Shown piece by piece: positions 24,090 to 37,133 of a DNA stretch of 60,000 nucleotides; position 1 is the stretch's first letter; the number at the start of each line of letters is the position of its first letter. The notes beneath the pieces were generated by a model. That model ran no database searches, was not told the origin of the DNA, and was given only the letters and a program-made list of their open reading frames with translations. Made by a program: the position numbers and the translations under genes. The stretch comes from Lineus longissimus (lineage: Eukaryota > Nemertea > Pilidiophora > Heteronemertea > Lineidae): positions 560,001-620,000 of the forward strand of contig NC_088316.1 in NCBI RefSeq assembly GCF_910592395.1, in the 5' to 3' direction.

Positions 24090-25554
24090 GGGACCATCCA
24101 TATAGTTCCTTCCGACACATTTTTGTTTTGGTAATGTAATACATTGTGATTGACCTCATTCACGGGAATCGGGCGTTTCCAGTGATATACGACACAAATG
24201 GGTTGTCCTCATGCATTCACTTTCGAAACGCATTTTAAAATAGATGTTACGTCCTGTTAATGGGGCACGTCATCATCGCGTACATTTGGGAAAAACTCCC
24301 TAACGAGACCGGAGCAGACGGCTGAAAGTAGTTTAATTATTGGCCGCTAGGGTACAGAATGTACGTCGCTCACCCGAATTTTTCACGCAACTATAGCTAA
24401 ATAGAGCTAGTTCTAGTTTGTGATTCAATTTGATACTTCAGATTTGGGCAGTAGACCAATATAACTTAGTCGTCAGTGTGGTTTTAAGCTGGAAAAACGT
24501 ATTTGTTTTTCTTAAAGTGCCTTTTTTGGACGGGTGTGTGCGATTGTTTTGTTTTTATGTCACGTGACCTCGATCATGTCGACACAAAATTGAAATAAAC
24601 CACCCTTTTCTGTCATTATTTAGGACGGATATTTCTCTGATAAAAATATTAATATAATTGGCCAATTTCTTAGGCATATGATGTAGCGAATTCCCATGAA
24701 GATTTAAATTAATTTAAATTAATTTCAAGCAATGGGATAGCAACCACCACCGGAAGATCGCGGAGAAATCGGTAAACTCAACGGAGTTAATTCAGAAAAA
24801 TACCAAAAAAAATTGTTTGTAGGATATACAATATTTACTCTCTTTATTTCACTTCATTTACATTATATACTCCCGCACACACGTGTATCTTAAGAGCCCC
24901 TCCTAAAGGGGGTCTTAATAGTCTGTAGATAATTGTATCTCCTCAAGAAAGAAGCCCACCCGTGTCAAGGCCGTAGCGAGCGGGGAGAGGGTGGGGTGGG
25001 GAGCTAAATACATGACTTTGCTCGAATTCTCTGCATAAAGTGATTGCATTCTCTTACATACGGTCATATGCAATTCCAATTACCAGAGTTAAAAACAAAC
25101 CACGCAAACTCTAACATAACCTTTATACGCATTCTAAACCAGTGCAGTGTACAGCTAAAACGCCAACTTCTCTGTAGTATATTTCAACCTTTAATATCCA
25201 CCGCTGCTGCTGAACCCGCTGTGATTTTTACTCTCATTTACGAAGGAGCTTGTTATCCAATAATTTCGCCATGTTTTCATATTCGCCTGAAGTAGGATAA
25301 TTGGACTTCCGGCCGTGATTTCCCTTTTATACACCCAAACAAGGACGTCGTAATGGAAAATGTGACCCGCGGGTTGCAAACGGCCCATCGATTGCTACAT
25401 GTATTAACAGCCTTTTTTCCCATTGCGCGAAACGTAAACTCCTTTCTGAGAAGTCAATGACCAGGCCCGTGCCGTATGTTATGGAAAGGATTTTAAAGTA
25501 TGTTTGGTATCAGTAAACATCTTTCAGTTTGGAGGTAGGAGCCGTAGAGTGTGG
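24090..25554. other. non-coding stretch, no gene recognised
   Basis: Contains an imperfect AATTTAAATT repeat (about 24704-24726) and a TCACGTGA box near 24559. Short frames around 25044-25388 on both strands have no family resemblance. Confidence -1.
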
Positions 25555-25782
25555 ACGTACGAAAGCCCAGAGGTGACCCTGTGCTATAAATGTATATCAT
25601 TAGGACATTTTTAAAGACTTATGATGGATCAATTCATTATCTATGTCAATAACTTCGCCGTAATTACGAACGCAAATTAACTTTAACCCAATTTGTGGCA
25701 TTTAAAGGAAGAAAAAGCGACGCGTTCTAGTTCAAAAACTACGCTCTGCTACCATGTTACAAAGAGGGTTTCATGTTGTTTA
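25555..25782 (+). repeat. dispersed repeat, copy 1
   Basis: This segment matches 36888-37133 in the same orientation. Shared blocks include ACGAAA-GCCCA, ATTATCTATGTCA, AACTTTAACCCA, ACGCGTTCT and CTACGCTCTGCTACCATGTT. Homology starts near CGTACGAAAGCCC and fades after AAAGAGGGTTT. No inverted ends or coding capacity are seen. It is probably a non-autonomous transposable element present at many loci. Confidence -1.
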
Positions 25783-28700
25783 TACCCAAATCGCATACAT
25801 GATCAAGTCTAAAGCAGATTCCACATCAAGCTGAGCCCGAATCTTCAATCAGAGGTGTGAAATATTATCAGGTAGTTTTGCAACCTTCACGAACGACATA
25901 GTACGAAGGTCTGTGGTGTCATGAATTCCTGTGCGAATCGATTAATGCGTCATTCGCTAACTATGAGCAACTGGGAAAGTCTTCAAAAATTGTCGTCTTT
26001 ACAAATTGATGCATTTGCACAAGCCACCGTGCACAAACCTTGTTACATCGCCTTCCACAAAGATTGCGGGGATGTATTCCGCTATTACATCCAACTGCAC
26101 AAAAAGTGATTTGGGATGAAGCTGATAAAAGAGCATCATTCAATGCGCCGAGAGTTCGCGTGCATTTTGTTGGTCACTTCCATGATTATCACAGAGCCCG
26201 CTTTGTTTTAGCTGATCACTACAGCTGCATTCAGCACTTTTTGAACACTAAATGCACTCTAAGTGTGTCAGCAGCTAGTTTGTGTGATACTCATTTCATT
26301 GCCATAATATGGGGAAAATGAAATGAAAGCGCACTCATAACAGTTCCCACATGATCCTGGTCAATCAGCGGCAAAAATCCCAATAAAATATGATTATTGC
26401 CTTTTGTTCTGAACAGCGTGAAAAGCGGGCCACAGAAAATGAACATTTCCGACTTATTGATCAGTATGTGAAAACGTCCGCACATTGGCTGATGTTGGCC
26501 AGGCAAAATGATAAATATAACTGACTGTCACACTGATTACCATAGAGCACTTGTCATCTCCTGGAACTAAATATTTGTGTTTGCTGACGAGCATCAGCGG
26601 TCCTTTTGTGCAATGCGAGACCGTCCCCATTGGCCTTGTGCACGCGAAATAAAAGACTGTGATACAGAGATATAGCCTCGCCGAGGACAGAACCGTGTGT
26701 TGTCGTATCCCGGGTTACCCCGATGGCCGCATGGCTGAGGGACATGATGATGATGGTGATGATGACGATCATGATATAGAATCATTACGTGTCACTGGCT
26801 CATCACGTTGTATGCAAAAACCGTTTACTAACCTGATGATGATATGTTATACTTTCAAAATCAAAATACTTGGTGTCAAATGGTAAACCTCTCCAGTCCG
26901 TTTCATCTTACCAACTAATCTTCACCTTGGCATTATTTGAAAATTTGGCGAACGTTTTTCTTCTTTGCGGGACTGCAGTCTTTAAAATCAAAGAATCAAT
27001 GACACCAGAGAAGGCATTTGTCTGATTATTTTACACTCCACTTTAACAGATTTGATGCCTTTCCCTACTTCTTCTTAACTCGCACGAAATGGTGCTTCTT
27101 TTCGCAATCACCAAATCAGTCTGATGTGATTGTTAACCCCTGAAGTGTTTGTACTACTATATCGGCAGGATAGGGAGACTTCAATATTTCATATCTCAAT
27201 TCAATTCTCGTCACTTCTTCCGTTTTTTGTTGAAGAAAATTTATCAAATCAAAACATCACATACGTCTATCATAGTATTTAATGAAAGGTCTTACATTTC
27301 GAAATGAAAATCATTGAAGATTATGTTACAGAGCTGAATGGCAAAATTGAAACATCAAGTATTTATTTACTGTAAACTAGAAATGTGAAGAGGGGGGTTG
27401 AAGCCAAAGCTTCCGCCAAGTACAAAATCTCCTGAGATGAACGTATGTTGGCTTGTCTCTGTTTTCCACGACTCTTGATTACTACTTACAACATCTTCAC
27501 TCTCTAATATAAAATGCGTCTCATCTCCAAATTCCAAACTACGTAAGATCGAATAACATTGCTTGATAGCAATGTGAGTATTTCAGGTATTTACTGAAAC
27601 CAGGAGTGTAGCCAAGATGGCTGAAGTCAATTTTGCTGCCAAATATTAAACAGAACGGTGTCCAATGGTTTCGCGTCTGTTGATACATTTCGCATCCACT
27701 GCTACTGCGTGTTTTAAAACATATTTGACACTTTTAATTTCTAATAGAAATAAAACTCATATAACTTTAAACGAAAAAAACAACAAGATTTTGTTTAGTT
27801 GACATTTACCAGCATATTAAAGAAAGGAGAGGCTGCTGCATAAATGTTCATCATGTGTATGACAGTGGGTATGGGGAACTTCCATGCTGGTGTGTTATGG
27901 CTGCAAGAATGATTCACGATAAGTGAGGGAATGTTTTGTTACTATTGTTAGACAAAATTGACACTCTCACAGAGGTTTGTTTTTCATCATCTTTAACTCG
28001 GAGATAATAGAATTGATAAATGTAAAATAAATTTGGAAACACGTAGTAGTAATCATGAAATATTCGCAAATAGGAGATGCCTCTCATCTTCAATATCTTC
28101 AATATCTCGAGTGCAAAGTGATGTGGTACAACTAATAAACACGAGTTGTTTATTGACTTCCTTCACAATTCAGACACTTGCAGACGATAACCAATTAAAG
28201 GTCTAATAACCGAAGTAGTAATTCTTGGTTCGGGCAAGTTATGTTCTCACGAAACATGTCAGCAATGGTTGATTTCGTAGAAAATCCTGTGCATAATATT
28301 CATGATCACATATGCTGGGCATCTCCACCAAGCAGTAAGTTCATTGGGTTGGGTTCACGAAGTGCTTCCTCTCCAACTGGGATGAAAAAAATTGACAAAA
28401 TATAGCTCTTGGTTGTCGTATTGTTTACAGTGAATGGTATCCGTTAATCAGGTACTCAGTCTACTGCTCGGACCACTGTGGGACATCAACTCTTTCCATA
28501 TTTTGATGGGGGACAGTCAAAATAAAATGTCAGTTGAGTGATTTTCATCACTTTACAAATAAAGAAAGAATTAATGTTAGTTCAGTCGTGGAGAGCAAAA
28601 ACATGCCTGTCTGTGTGTCAGTTTCCGGTTGAAGTGTCATTAGGTGCAGATTCTTGTATTTTTGAATATGAATTTTAATCAGTGCAGTTCTGTTGAAATT

Positions 28701-29282
28701 GACGTAGAAGGAATGGTTTTTATAAAGAAGAAAAAAACTCTAGTCAAAAGATCGTAAGAAAATGCAATTCTCTCCATGACAGAGCTCTATCTGAGCGTCA
28801 AATTTTACGCAACATATTTATCAGCAAATAGAAGTCATGCCGGCGACCGGAAGTGTACGGGGTTATATTGCGACCTAACTTCCGTTCAGAAGTTGCTGCG
28901 GCGCAATGTTGATTGAAAAGACCGGAAGCTCTGAAAAGCTCATGTTTATGCGGAGAAGAATCATTTCGTGGCGACGCGATGTAAAGCTAGCAGAAATTAA
29001 TAAACCATAGCGGTTCGGCCATGTCATTTGAGTCTTTTGGTGAGGTTCGCTAATAGTATAGATGGCTTCTAAAGGAAAAATACTGAGGCTGGACAGCATT
29101 TGTACAACAATCTTCAGCTGCACTTCAAATCGATGGGATATGAAAATCAAAATTATTTCAACTGAGTGGTCATTAATCAACACAGTTTTTTTCTCTCAAT
29201 CGAACATTGTATGCTACACTTTGACATTCTCTGCTGTAGCTCGAAGAAATGAATTACAAAAGCGGCTATAGACAGGAGCGGA
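25783..29282. other. long non-coding stretch, no gene recognised
   Basis: An impure GAT-rich microsatellite lies around 26745-26775. Frames around 25921-26321, 26554-26886 and 28875-29271 are short, overlap on opposite strands and match nothing recognised. No RNA gene was seen. Confidence -1.
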
Positions 29283-29294
29283 GGGGGGGGGGGG
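29283..29294. repeat. poly-G run (12 G)
   Basis: A pure run of 12 G. Just downstream (about 29385-29455) GGTCGCGTTA occurs twice and in inverted form (TAACACGACC), which may mark a small inverted-repeat element. Confidence -1.
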
Positions 29295-29520
29295 TCAAAA
29301 TCGGAATTCAGGTGGGACTGGGACTTGGACCGGGTCTGGTTCGACTTGGTGACGAAATATTCCTAGTCGCCTACATACGGTGGAACCCCAGTAACACGAC
29401 CACTCATGGGACCGAGGTTGAATGGTCGCGTTACCGGGCTGGTCGCGTTAGTGAAGTTGAAAATCCGAGGACTAAATTCATGATTAGGTTTTCCCACCAA
29501 AATTGTTAAATTTGTCATAA

Positions 29521-29768
29521 GTTCAAAATTCTGAACAATTTTTAAAGCCAACATTTTTTTGGGGCTGATGATGTTTTTTTATTTTCAGCAGAAAAAAAAT
29601 ATAAAAAAATATTTGGACTTAGAAATTTTTTCATCCTTCAGAGTTGAATTTTTCATCCGTTCAAAATTCTGAAAAATTTCAAAGTCAAAAATTTTTTGGG
29701 ACTGATGATGTTTCTTCAATTTGAGCAGAAAAAAAACAAATGAAAAAAGGATTTGGACAAGTTAAAGT
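29521..29768. repeat. 138-bp tandem repeat, about 1.8 copies
   Basis: GTTCAAAATTCTGAA recurs at 29521 and 29659. It is followed in both units by AA-GTCAA-ATTTTTT, GG-CTGATGATGTTT, TTT-AGCAGAAAAAAAA and ATTTGGAC. Units differ by several substitutions and small indels, so the duplication is old. The sequence is very A/T-rich and non-coding. Confidence -1.
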
Positions 29769-31109
29769 AGCGACAAAACAGTCCATATAGTTTACTTTGT
29801 AATGAAAGTACTTTCTGGACAGGAAAATCACATACTTTTTTTCCGAAGTCAAGTTGCAACAACACGTAATGAACCAAGATACTTAGTAATTAAAGGCATT
29901 GCTCTTAGAAATTCCTCCAGCATCCCGAGTCTGTCGTTCTCTGCAAACCGTCCCCGGAATCCTAATGCTCCTCATTTCGTTAATGCAGTCTTGATGTTCC
30001 TTGCAGTTTCTTTATCCTCCGCGGCCAGTCATTGTGAGGGTCTTTTGACTGGAGCAGTTTACTGCCGGGCCAATCATCTTAATTGCCAGCCTTCCGTGCA
30101 GCTGAGTTGCTCGTTTTAACGCTGGCGTATTTTGTGAGGAAACACTTTAATATCCGTTGATGCTTTATGAGGCTGTGGGAATTGTACGTTTGGTTTTCAG
30201 CGCTAATATGCTTTATAGTTTTGGTGCTTTAATCTGAGGCCAAGACAAGCATTTTACACTTGACCCTGTTGATGCTTGACTCTCATCAAAGGCCGAGAAA
30301 AAGCTACACGTAACAAGTGTCCACTTACAAAACTCATCATCTACCTGTTGTCTGAGGTCCAATGGCTTAAAAAATATTTCACCAAAGACTTCTTCGTCGT
30401 CAAGATTCGTTGAAATCATTTTTCATTTCAAACCTTTCTTTCTCTTTTCATATTGATGTGCCGATGTTGTTGGTAAATTTAGGTAAGTAACTTGATAAAG
30501 TCACATTTTAATGTTCATTATTGCAAGTTTAGAGGACGAACTCTAACACAGTCAAACAGCGTCTTCGGTTACCTCACTCTCTGCTCCGTTCGATGGTGTT
30601 AGCTTGGTTTCCTTTCGTGATTGCAACCTGGCGGTGTATGACTGATTTTCGGGCCCGGGAACCTATTGGAAAAGTGAGTAAAGCGAAGTCTGAAGACATT
30701 GGACGTATATACATGTAGGAAACATAGGGACATTCTCCAACTTGTACACACATTCGCACCAAGTTATCTGTAATACGACACCGAGTTGGCCACTCCTTCT
30801 CGCCATCTTGCCCTTGGAAGACCGAGAAGACCCAAACTTCACTCCTCTCGACCAGCTGTCGGTTCTCATACCATAGTAGTGTAGTAGTTGCGACTATTCT
30901 TGTAAGGAGTATCGATCTTGTTAAAGCAAAAACGAACATAATATGTAACACAAAGGAATAAGAATTCCACCATAAAAAAGTATCTATCACAAGCGTAGCT
31001 TCGTATATTGGTCAAAGAGTCAAGCTTGGTCTGCCATGTTGACGAGTCTGGTTTCATAGACGCTGAGAGGCCATTGTGACAAAAGAAGGGCCCAAAAGAA
31101 GAGAGTCAT
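29769..31109. other. non-coding stretch, no gene recognised
   Basis: Contains a plus frame of 105 codons (29802-30119) and a minus frame of 138 codons (30574-30990). Neither shows a recognisable domain or splice context. Confidence -1.
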
Positions 31110-31184
31110 TTTTTGACGATTTGGGAACGTATGGTTTTTGACTATTTGGACACGTATGGATTTTGACGATTCTGAAACGTTTGG
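31110..31184. repeat. 25-bp minisatellite, three units
   Basis: Three units starting at 31110, 31135 and 31160, each of the form TTTTGACGATTTGG-AACGTATGG, with two to five differences between units. Confidence -1.
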
Positions 31185-31711
31185 TTCAAAAATTAAAAAA
31201 AAACAATGTTCAAGAACATTGTCACCGTGCCAACATGATATCAACGGAAGACAGACAACTATTGAACTGCAAATAATCCTTCAAATTGTTCCAGAGCCTC
31301 CAAGTACTAATTGGAAAAACATTGCAACTTGAAATTAATTGAAGTGATCCCGAAACGACTGAGAGGTGGAGAGATGACGGGTCCTGTCCGGGATGGAATT
31401 ATCTCGATAATACAGGGGTTTATTTATAATTTGCCGATGGCGTGTCTCTTAACAGACCTCTTGTTTGCATGTTATTGATAACCTATGGGACATTACCGCT
31501 TAAATTTGTTGATTGACGTCACGTGAGGAAAACTTCGATAGATATTCTTAAGATGTGGTAACCTAAGTCTCAAAGTAATGAACTTCTTTTTTGATGTCAG
31601 GAAGTTCAACTCAGTTTTAGAGTTAAAGATATGCCGGATGAGACAAAATGAAGCACAAAGGTAATTTTGAGCTATTTGGCAGCCATTTTGGATTTTGGTT
31701 GCCATCTTGGA

Positions 31712-31741
31712 TTTCAGGCAACACCCGTGGGTTGCCTGAAA
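31712..31741. repeat. perfect 11-bp hairpin
   Basis: TTTCAGGCAAC (31712-31722) and GTTGCCTGAAA (31731-31741) pair perfectly around an 8-base loop. The hairpin is preceded by ATTTTGG and CATCTTGGATTT motifs. It lies within a 169-codon minus-strand frame (31493-32002) that has no recognised homology. Confidence -1.
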
Positions 31742-34490
31742 CAGTTTTGAAAAAAAGATTGATCTCGGGACAAAATACCTCACGGAGTAAAACTTGACTT
31801 CCAAAAAATACAGTTGATATGCCTTAGCCCTATCTATTTGTTTGGTCTGGATGATAATGTAGTCTTCAATATTGTCATATAAGGTGCCTATCGTAAAGGG
31901 TTGGCCAGTGACTAAAGATAATCTTGCGACAAAACTATTCACGCTGTTCATCAAAGCTAATTCTGAACATTGAAAAAACCATCGTTCCACAGCAGTCCAC
32001 ATTTTCTATAATACCTGTCGTTGCGATGTAAACAAAGAAAAGTGACTGCATCTCAGCCGATATCTGCACCATTTCGGCCATCAGTTACAATGAAAGGCCA
32101 CTCCTGTCAGTAGAAGGGAATCATTCCTAATGAAAGGGCCATTACTACATTGAAGCCACATTTATACAAATCAAGCATCGTTAACCACGCGATGGTCAGA
32201 TTGATCAGTGTTAACTGTGCTGTCAGCGTCTCCACGTATTGATGTTGTAGCCCCACAGTGTGGTTGTTGGTGATTGTGGATCACATTGTTCGGCGTCCCC
32301 CGGGGTGACGATTAATGGACCATTACTTGTACGTAGAGTCGGATCCAAGTCAACTGGGGCGAAATACATGAGATTGAAAAATACATCTGTACAGGGAATT
32401 CGCAATCTTTAGGTATCTGTCGTCTGATTGCGATTGTTTAAAGCCACAGGGCATCTATTTGAAATGGTATAGACTAAGAAATCCACCTCATAAATCATCG
32501 CATTTTCAAAGAGTTCTAACTGACTGTTGTGATAGACTAACAGCTCTGCTGGTTTCTTTGATTTGTTCGTAGGCATCACTGCAACATCGCCTCTTCTGTA
32601 AAATAAACCGGCAACTCTCTTCCCAACATTTACATATTCAGAATGCTTCGTCGTCTTCGGCTCATAAATAGTATTTTTGAAGCAGAATTTATGAAGCCTG
32701 CTACACCTAATCGATTGACATATGGGGGAAACTGACTCTAGTCGGACATAATTCCTTGCACTATTCCCAAAATACCTAGTTACCGAATTCATCTTCAAAG
32801 CGATTCTGCATACAGAGGATATTTATTAGAAAATCGGCTATAACTCCCTGAAGACGTGGACGGAGTCACAATCTAATGATCTCGCGAAGACGAAATCGGC
32901 CTCAGAAATCTTCATATAAATCCCTATGGACCGATTCCATTGTCGCCGTGGAAATGCCGTTAAAATTATGGCCCATTATAATCGACAACCGCCAGTTCCG
33001 TGATTGGTTTCACCCCAAGTTGCTGAATATCAAGTGCATTTAGTATATAAGGGTATGTGTATGTTTGCCACGTTGGGTGATTAGGACATGTTCCACCCAT
33101 CTTTCTTGTAAAACGCTTGATTTCCAAGATATTGAGTATTGTTCCGCAGGAAAACCTACCCCCTTCAGCAAGAAATCATGAAATACACCCATACCTACAC
33201 ATACGTATTTTAGTCGAAGCAGACATAAATAAGCAGTTATCGGTAATGCTTTGAAGTAAAAAATACATATTAAAGCTCTGCCTTTTTGAATATTATCATC
33301 AATCAAATGACTGAGGAGGCTATGCATGTCTGATGAGATATGAATGTTTATTTTATCTAAAGCAAAGTTATGTACATGTATGTACATGATGTTACGTGCA
33401 CCATTCCACAAATACAACACTGGGCATTTTGTCGCGGATGTTGTTTACAGGTTTTGCCGATAGCTTCAGCTGAAGAAAAATATGATAGCTGTCCTACCTA
33501 AGGCTATATATACTGCTAGACCACGCATCCAGCTCTTACATTGTCGAGTCTAACGTAATAATACAAACAAATGTACATGTATCTCTAAAGACCTGTAAAC
33601 TTTCTTACAGTTCCGCCGCAGGTACCAGTATCCCGTGTCACAACTTGATAAATCTATTAACTCCCGCTTGATGTAATGATCGGCTGCTTGATATAATGAA
33701 AGCTTGCCTTTGTTTTTTGACGCCATTAATCATTGGGTGAATGAGAGACGGCGGGGGATCCGGAGGCTGTGTGATGAGGTTTACTTTTATCACAGGTTCA
33801 GTCATCAGGTTAAAAGATCTGGTCTTTGCCAGTACAAGTTGTTTTAGTGATTTGCATCTTATTAGCTCCTGGAGCGCGGTGGCGTTCTAGTTAAAGCCTG
33901 AATCACAATCCAATGGTCGTTGGGGCTAATCCCAGTCTGTTTTGCAACAGAAACTCGGCCGCGGTCGTTAAGCATAACTTCTTGACGTTGGTACCTACCA
34001 TCGATTTGAACCCTTGTTGGTAGTCGGCAGATCCTATGGGTTAATATGCCCATGAAGACAGGACCAATAGAACCATTACTTGCCAAAACGAGATTGGTTT
34101 GTTTGGAAACCAGACCCATGCCAGGTACACCCGGCACCGTAATGGGACACCGTAGAGATATTTAGAGGTATATCACCACCGTAATAGCCAAGGGGTGGAT
34201 TTATGGAGCCATCTTGTCGATGAGGGTGTCTTCTTGAATTCTAATGGCTTCAGATGGCTGGGAGGTGATGGACCGAAACGGACACAGATATGATAGGAAC
34301 AGGTCGATGTGGTTTCTCTTTATGATGTTTGAAACACAACATTGGTCACAACCACCACAAGCCGCTTGCTTCCGATTTCTATTCTGTTCTGATCCGTTCC
34401 TCCATTCTTCCATAAGTCTAAAGTGACCTTTCTCTATTGCCACCGGTCGCCAATCGTCTTGCGGTTCATGTTACCCAGATATCATCCCAT
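31742..34490. other. non-coding stretch, no gene recognised
   Basis: Minus frames at 32409-32798 (129 codons) and 33040-33420 (126 codons) have no recognised domains. TGTACATGTATGTACATG-type alternating sequence occurs near 33370. A short 20-bp duplication (GCTTGATRTAATGA) lies at about 33666-33700. Confidence -1.
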
Positions 34491-34495
34491 CACTC

Positions 34496-35090
34496 TAGCA
34501 TTCCTTTTGATCTAGCACTCCGCCTCGTGCATGGCGATGAGCTGATCTCGTATTTCTAACTCTACCCTAATGAGCAATTGTGATAACTTTGTCATCTTTT
34601 GATGTCGACTCATTCTAACTGCTCACTCTATTCTTTAAAGACAAGACCCCGGTCGAGTGAGTTGATTGTAACATGGGGAAGGGACTGATTCAGCTGAACA
34701 TAACACGCACCAACTGGTTGAATTAGACACCAGCCTCCGTTTAGAATGTCGATACAATGTCAATGTCAATGTCAAGAAATTTGTATAGAATCTATGAAAA
34801 TCTATATAGAAATTGTTCTCAAATCATGAACGGCTGGAGGTTGAGGACCTAGTTGGTGATTCTACCAAACCACCACCCGCCAATCTTGATTTCCAGCATT
34901 CCTTTGAGAAGCCACTACTGCCTTGTGTAGGTGGTGATAAGCTGATCTCGTCCTTTTAATCGTACTCTAATGAACAGTTGTAATAACGAGGAACTTCTGC
35001 CATCTTTGATGTGGATTGATTTCTTTCTTTTAAGATCAGACTCTTGTAGGTGAACTGATTACAACAACATGGAAAAGGCTGGTGGCTTCT
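34496..35090. repeat. diverged direct duplication, about 400-bp spacing
   Basis: Segments beginning AGCATTCCTTTTGA (34498) and AGCATTCCTTTGAG (34896) match through AAGCTGATCTCG (34541 and 34941), CT-TAATGA-CA-TTGT-ATAAC, GCCATCTTTGATGT and a TGATT-CAACATGG block. Spacing at the best anchor is exactly 400 bases. A small AATGTC triplet repeat (about 34756-34775) lies between the copies. Confidence -1.
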
Positions 35091-36887
35091 TCAGCTGCTC
35101 ATGCCGTTTTCGTAGAGAATTCCGCCTGATAAAAAACTGCGCTCTTTCATTCAATTAGGACTTCATTTTGTTAACTTGTCATCAGTTGAGACCCTTGATT
35201 ACAAGGTGTAAGCTTATTCATCAGTTCGAATGTGCATGCCAATTTCTTTGGGTCCATTCGCTGACTGAACGAGACAGCCTCGATATCTTCAACACAATAC
35301 CGTAATGCTCATTTAGTTTGGCCAACCACAACTGGGGCCTTTCCAAAGCTATTCTTGAAGACAAACCAAAATGAGTGTGGAGAGACTCAATCACACTAGC
35401 GTTATACGCAAGCGTGTACGCTATAAAGGTTCCAGTAAATTAGCCTCTTACGGAATGGATGATCCGAAATTTTCGTTTGATCCTTGAAATCTCATCCTAA
35501 CTGATATTTTAAAGACCTATCAAATATTTCAAATGAATATTGATTGATTGTACCAGCAATGCCAGATCTTAGGGCTCGAAAACTCCTACTCACAATCATA
35601 ATGTACTCCAGACACACGTTACGATTTCTTTAGAAAATCTCAATTCGCTGACTCTCAAAATTAATATATTATGCAGTGGAATTTCGAACCATTGAACCGT
35701 TAAATCATTAAGGTTTGTGTGCAGTGAAGTGAGGGGCTCCTACGTCGGGGACAAGACCGCATCGCTGCGATATTAACTGGCGGGCTCGTGAACATGCTCA
35801 TATACATGTAGTCATTTATGGGACTAGATTTTTAGTTGTCTCAAGGTTCAGTGGTCGCAAACTTGGTTCTAAAAAGCCTGCGCCATTTTCTCATTATTTT
35901 ATCAAAACCTATTCCATTTCAACTGCAAATTCTGATATTTAAAGAAAAAATGACCATGTTCATCAATAATTACTCAAAAAAGATGTTTATCACGGAAAAT
36001 TCAAATAACGGATGCGTGAGCGGATGAGTTTTATTCGACAAACAACCGCCTTCCCCAAGCGGAAGGATTCTTTCTACCGGAAAAAGATGTTCACCGAGAA
36101 CTGGCGGATTTATACAGCGCGTGCCGGCAGGACGATATTTCGATTCGTTTTTTACGGGCCCGGGGGAAAAAGGTTGGAATTGGATGATTTTGAGCTTAAT
36201 TGAATTCTTTATTAGTCATTTAGATGATGAAATTGAGTCGTTTCTTTAGTTGATTAGAAGCCCGCGGCAGATTGGAGGATGTTTTCATCATTTCAATGAT
36301 ATTGCGCTGTGGTGGGTTCAAACGGGCGACTTGGAATGTAACCCGGAAATTGACTAGAAACAATGAATTGATCTGAACAGTTTGTCTGCCTTCGTAGCGT
36401 TGGAACCTTATGTGGCTACTACTGGCGACGCTGACTCTAAGGGTGAGACAGGCATTATAAACAACTTTATACAGCATTGTACATCCGACCATCATGATCG
36501 AATCGGGTACTATACCGCGATCGGAAGGGACGTAGTTCGATATACCGAAATGGAGATACTGTTGGTCCGTGTCAGGGCAGCCAGTGCTGTAATAGGATTT
36601 GATCAGCGATTCTGAACTCGTTCTTACACACTGCAGTCCCGTTCCTGTGCAGACGACAGCAGTTCATTCCGTCTTTGTGCATTGACCATAATGCAGCGGC
36701 GGTGTGTGCGATTGGAATTCGTGCATGTATGCATGTGCATTGAATGCACGCAACTTCACATTCTAAAAGGTGCTGCGTGCATCACGTTCACGTCATTTGT
36801 ATGGTGATCAATGCTAATCAAGCGAATCTACCTTGATTTTTAATAATTCACTAATGGATGAAGAAACTATAGTAAAATAGACTGGCC
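35091..36887. other. non-coding stretch, no gene recognised
   Basis: Short frames only (for example 35836-36203, two overlapping). A palindrome-rich spot GTGCATTGAATGCAC lies near 36737. No RNA gene or coding exon can be supported. Confidence -1.
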
Positions 36888-37133
36888 GCACGAAAAGCCC
36901 AGGTGATCCGGTGCTATTTATTATTAAGACCGCGATTTTTTTACCTTTGGTGGATAAATTGATTATCTATGTCAGTGTCTTCGCTGTCGTTAGAAACGCA
37001 AAAAGAACTTTAACCCAGTTTGTGCCATTATCGGGAAGCAACGCGTTCTGGTTTAAAAACTACGCTCTGCTACCATGTTACAATTCTCGTTCTATGCTGT
37101 GCTACCATGTTACAAAGAGGGTTTAAGTTGTGT
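36888..37133 (+). repeat. dispersed repeat, copy 2
   Basis: Second copy of the repeat at 25555-25782. Near its end the block TGCTACCATGTTACAA is present twice, about 35 bases apart (37068 and 37101), so this copy carries an internal duplication that copy 1 lacks. No coding capacity. Confidence -1.

Noticed and set aside
29570-29680. C/D-box snoRNA suggested by TGATGAT and CTGA boxes
   Set aside because: The boxes belong to the 138-bp tandem repeat, the spacing is long, and no terminal stem brings them together.
31493-32002. 169-codon minus-strand frame as a gene
   Set aside because: No recognised domain, low-complexity Lys/Phe-rich ends, no splice or start context, and it contains a hairpin/repeat sequence.
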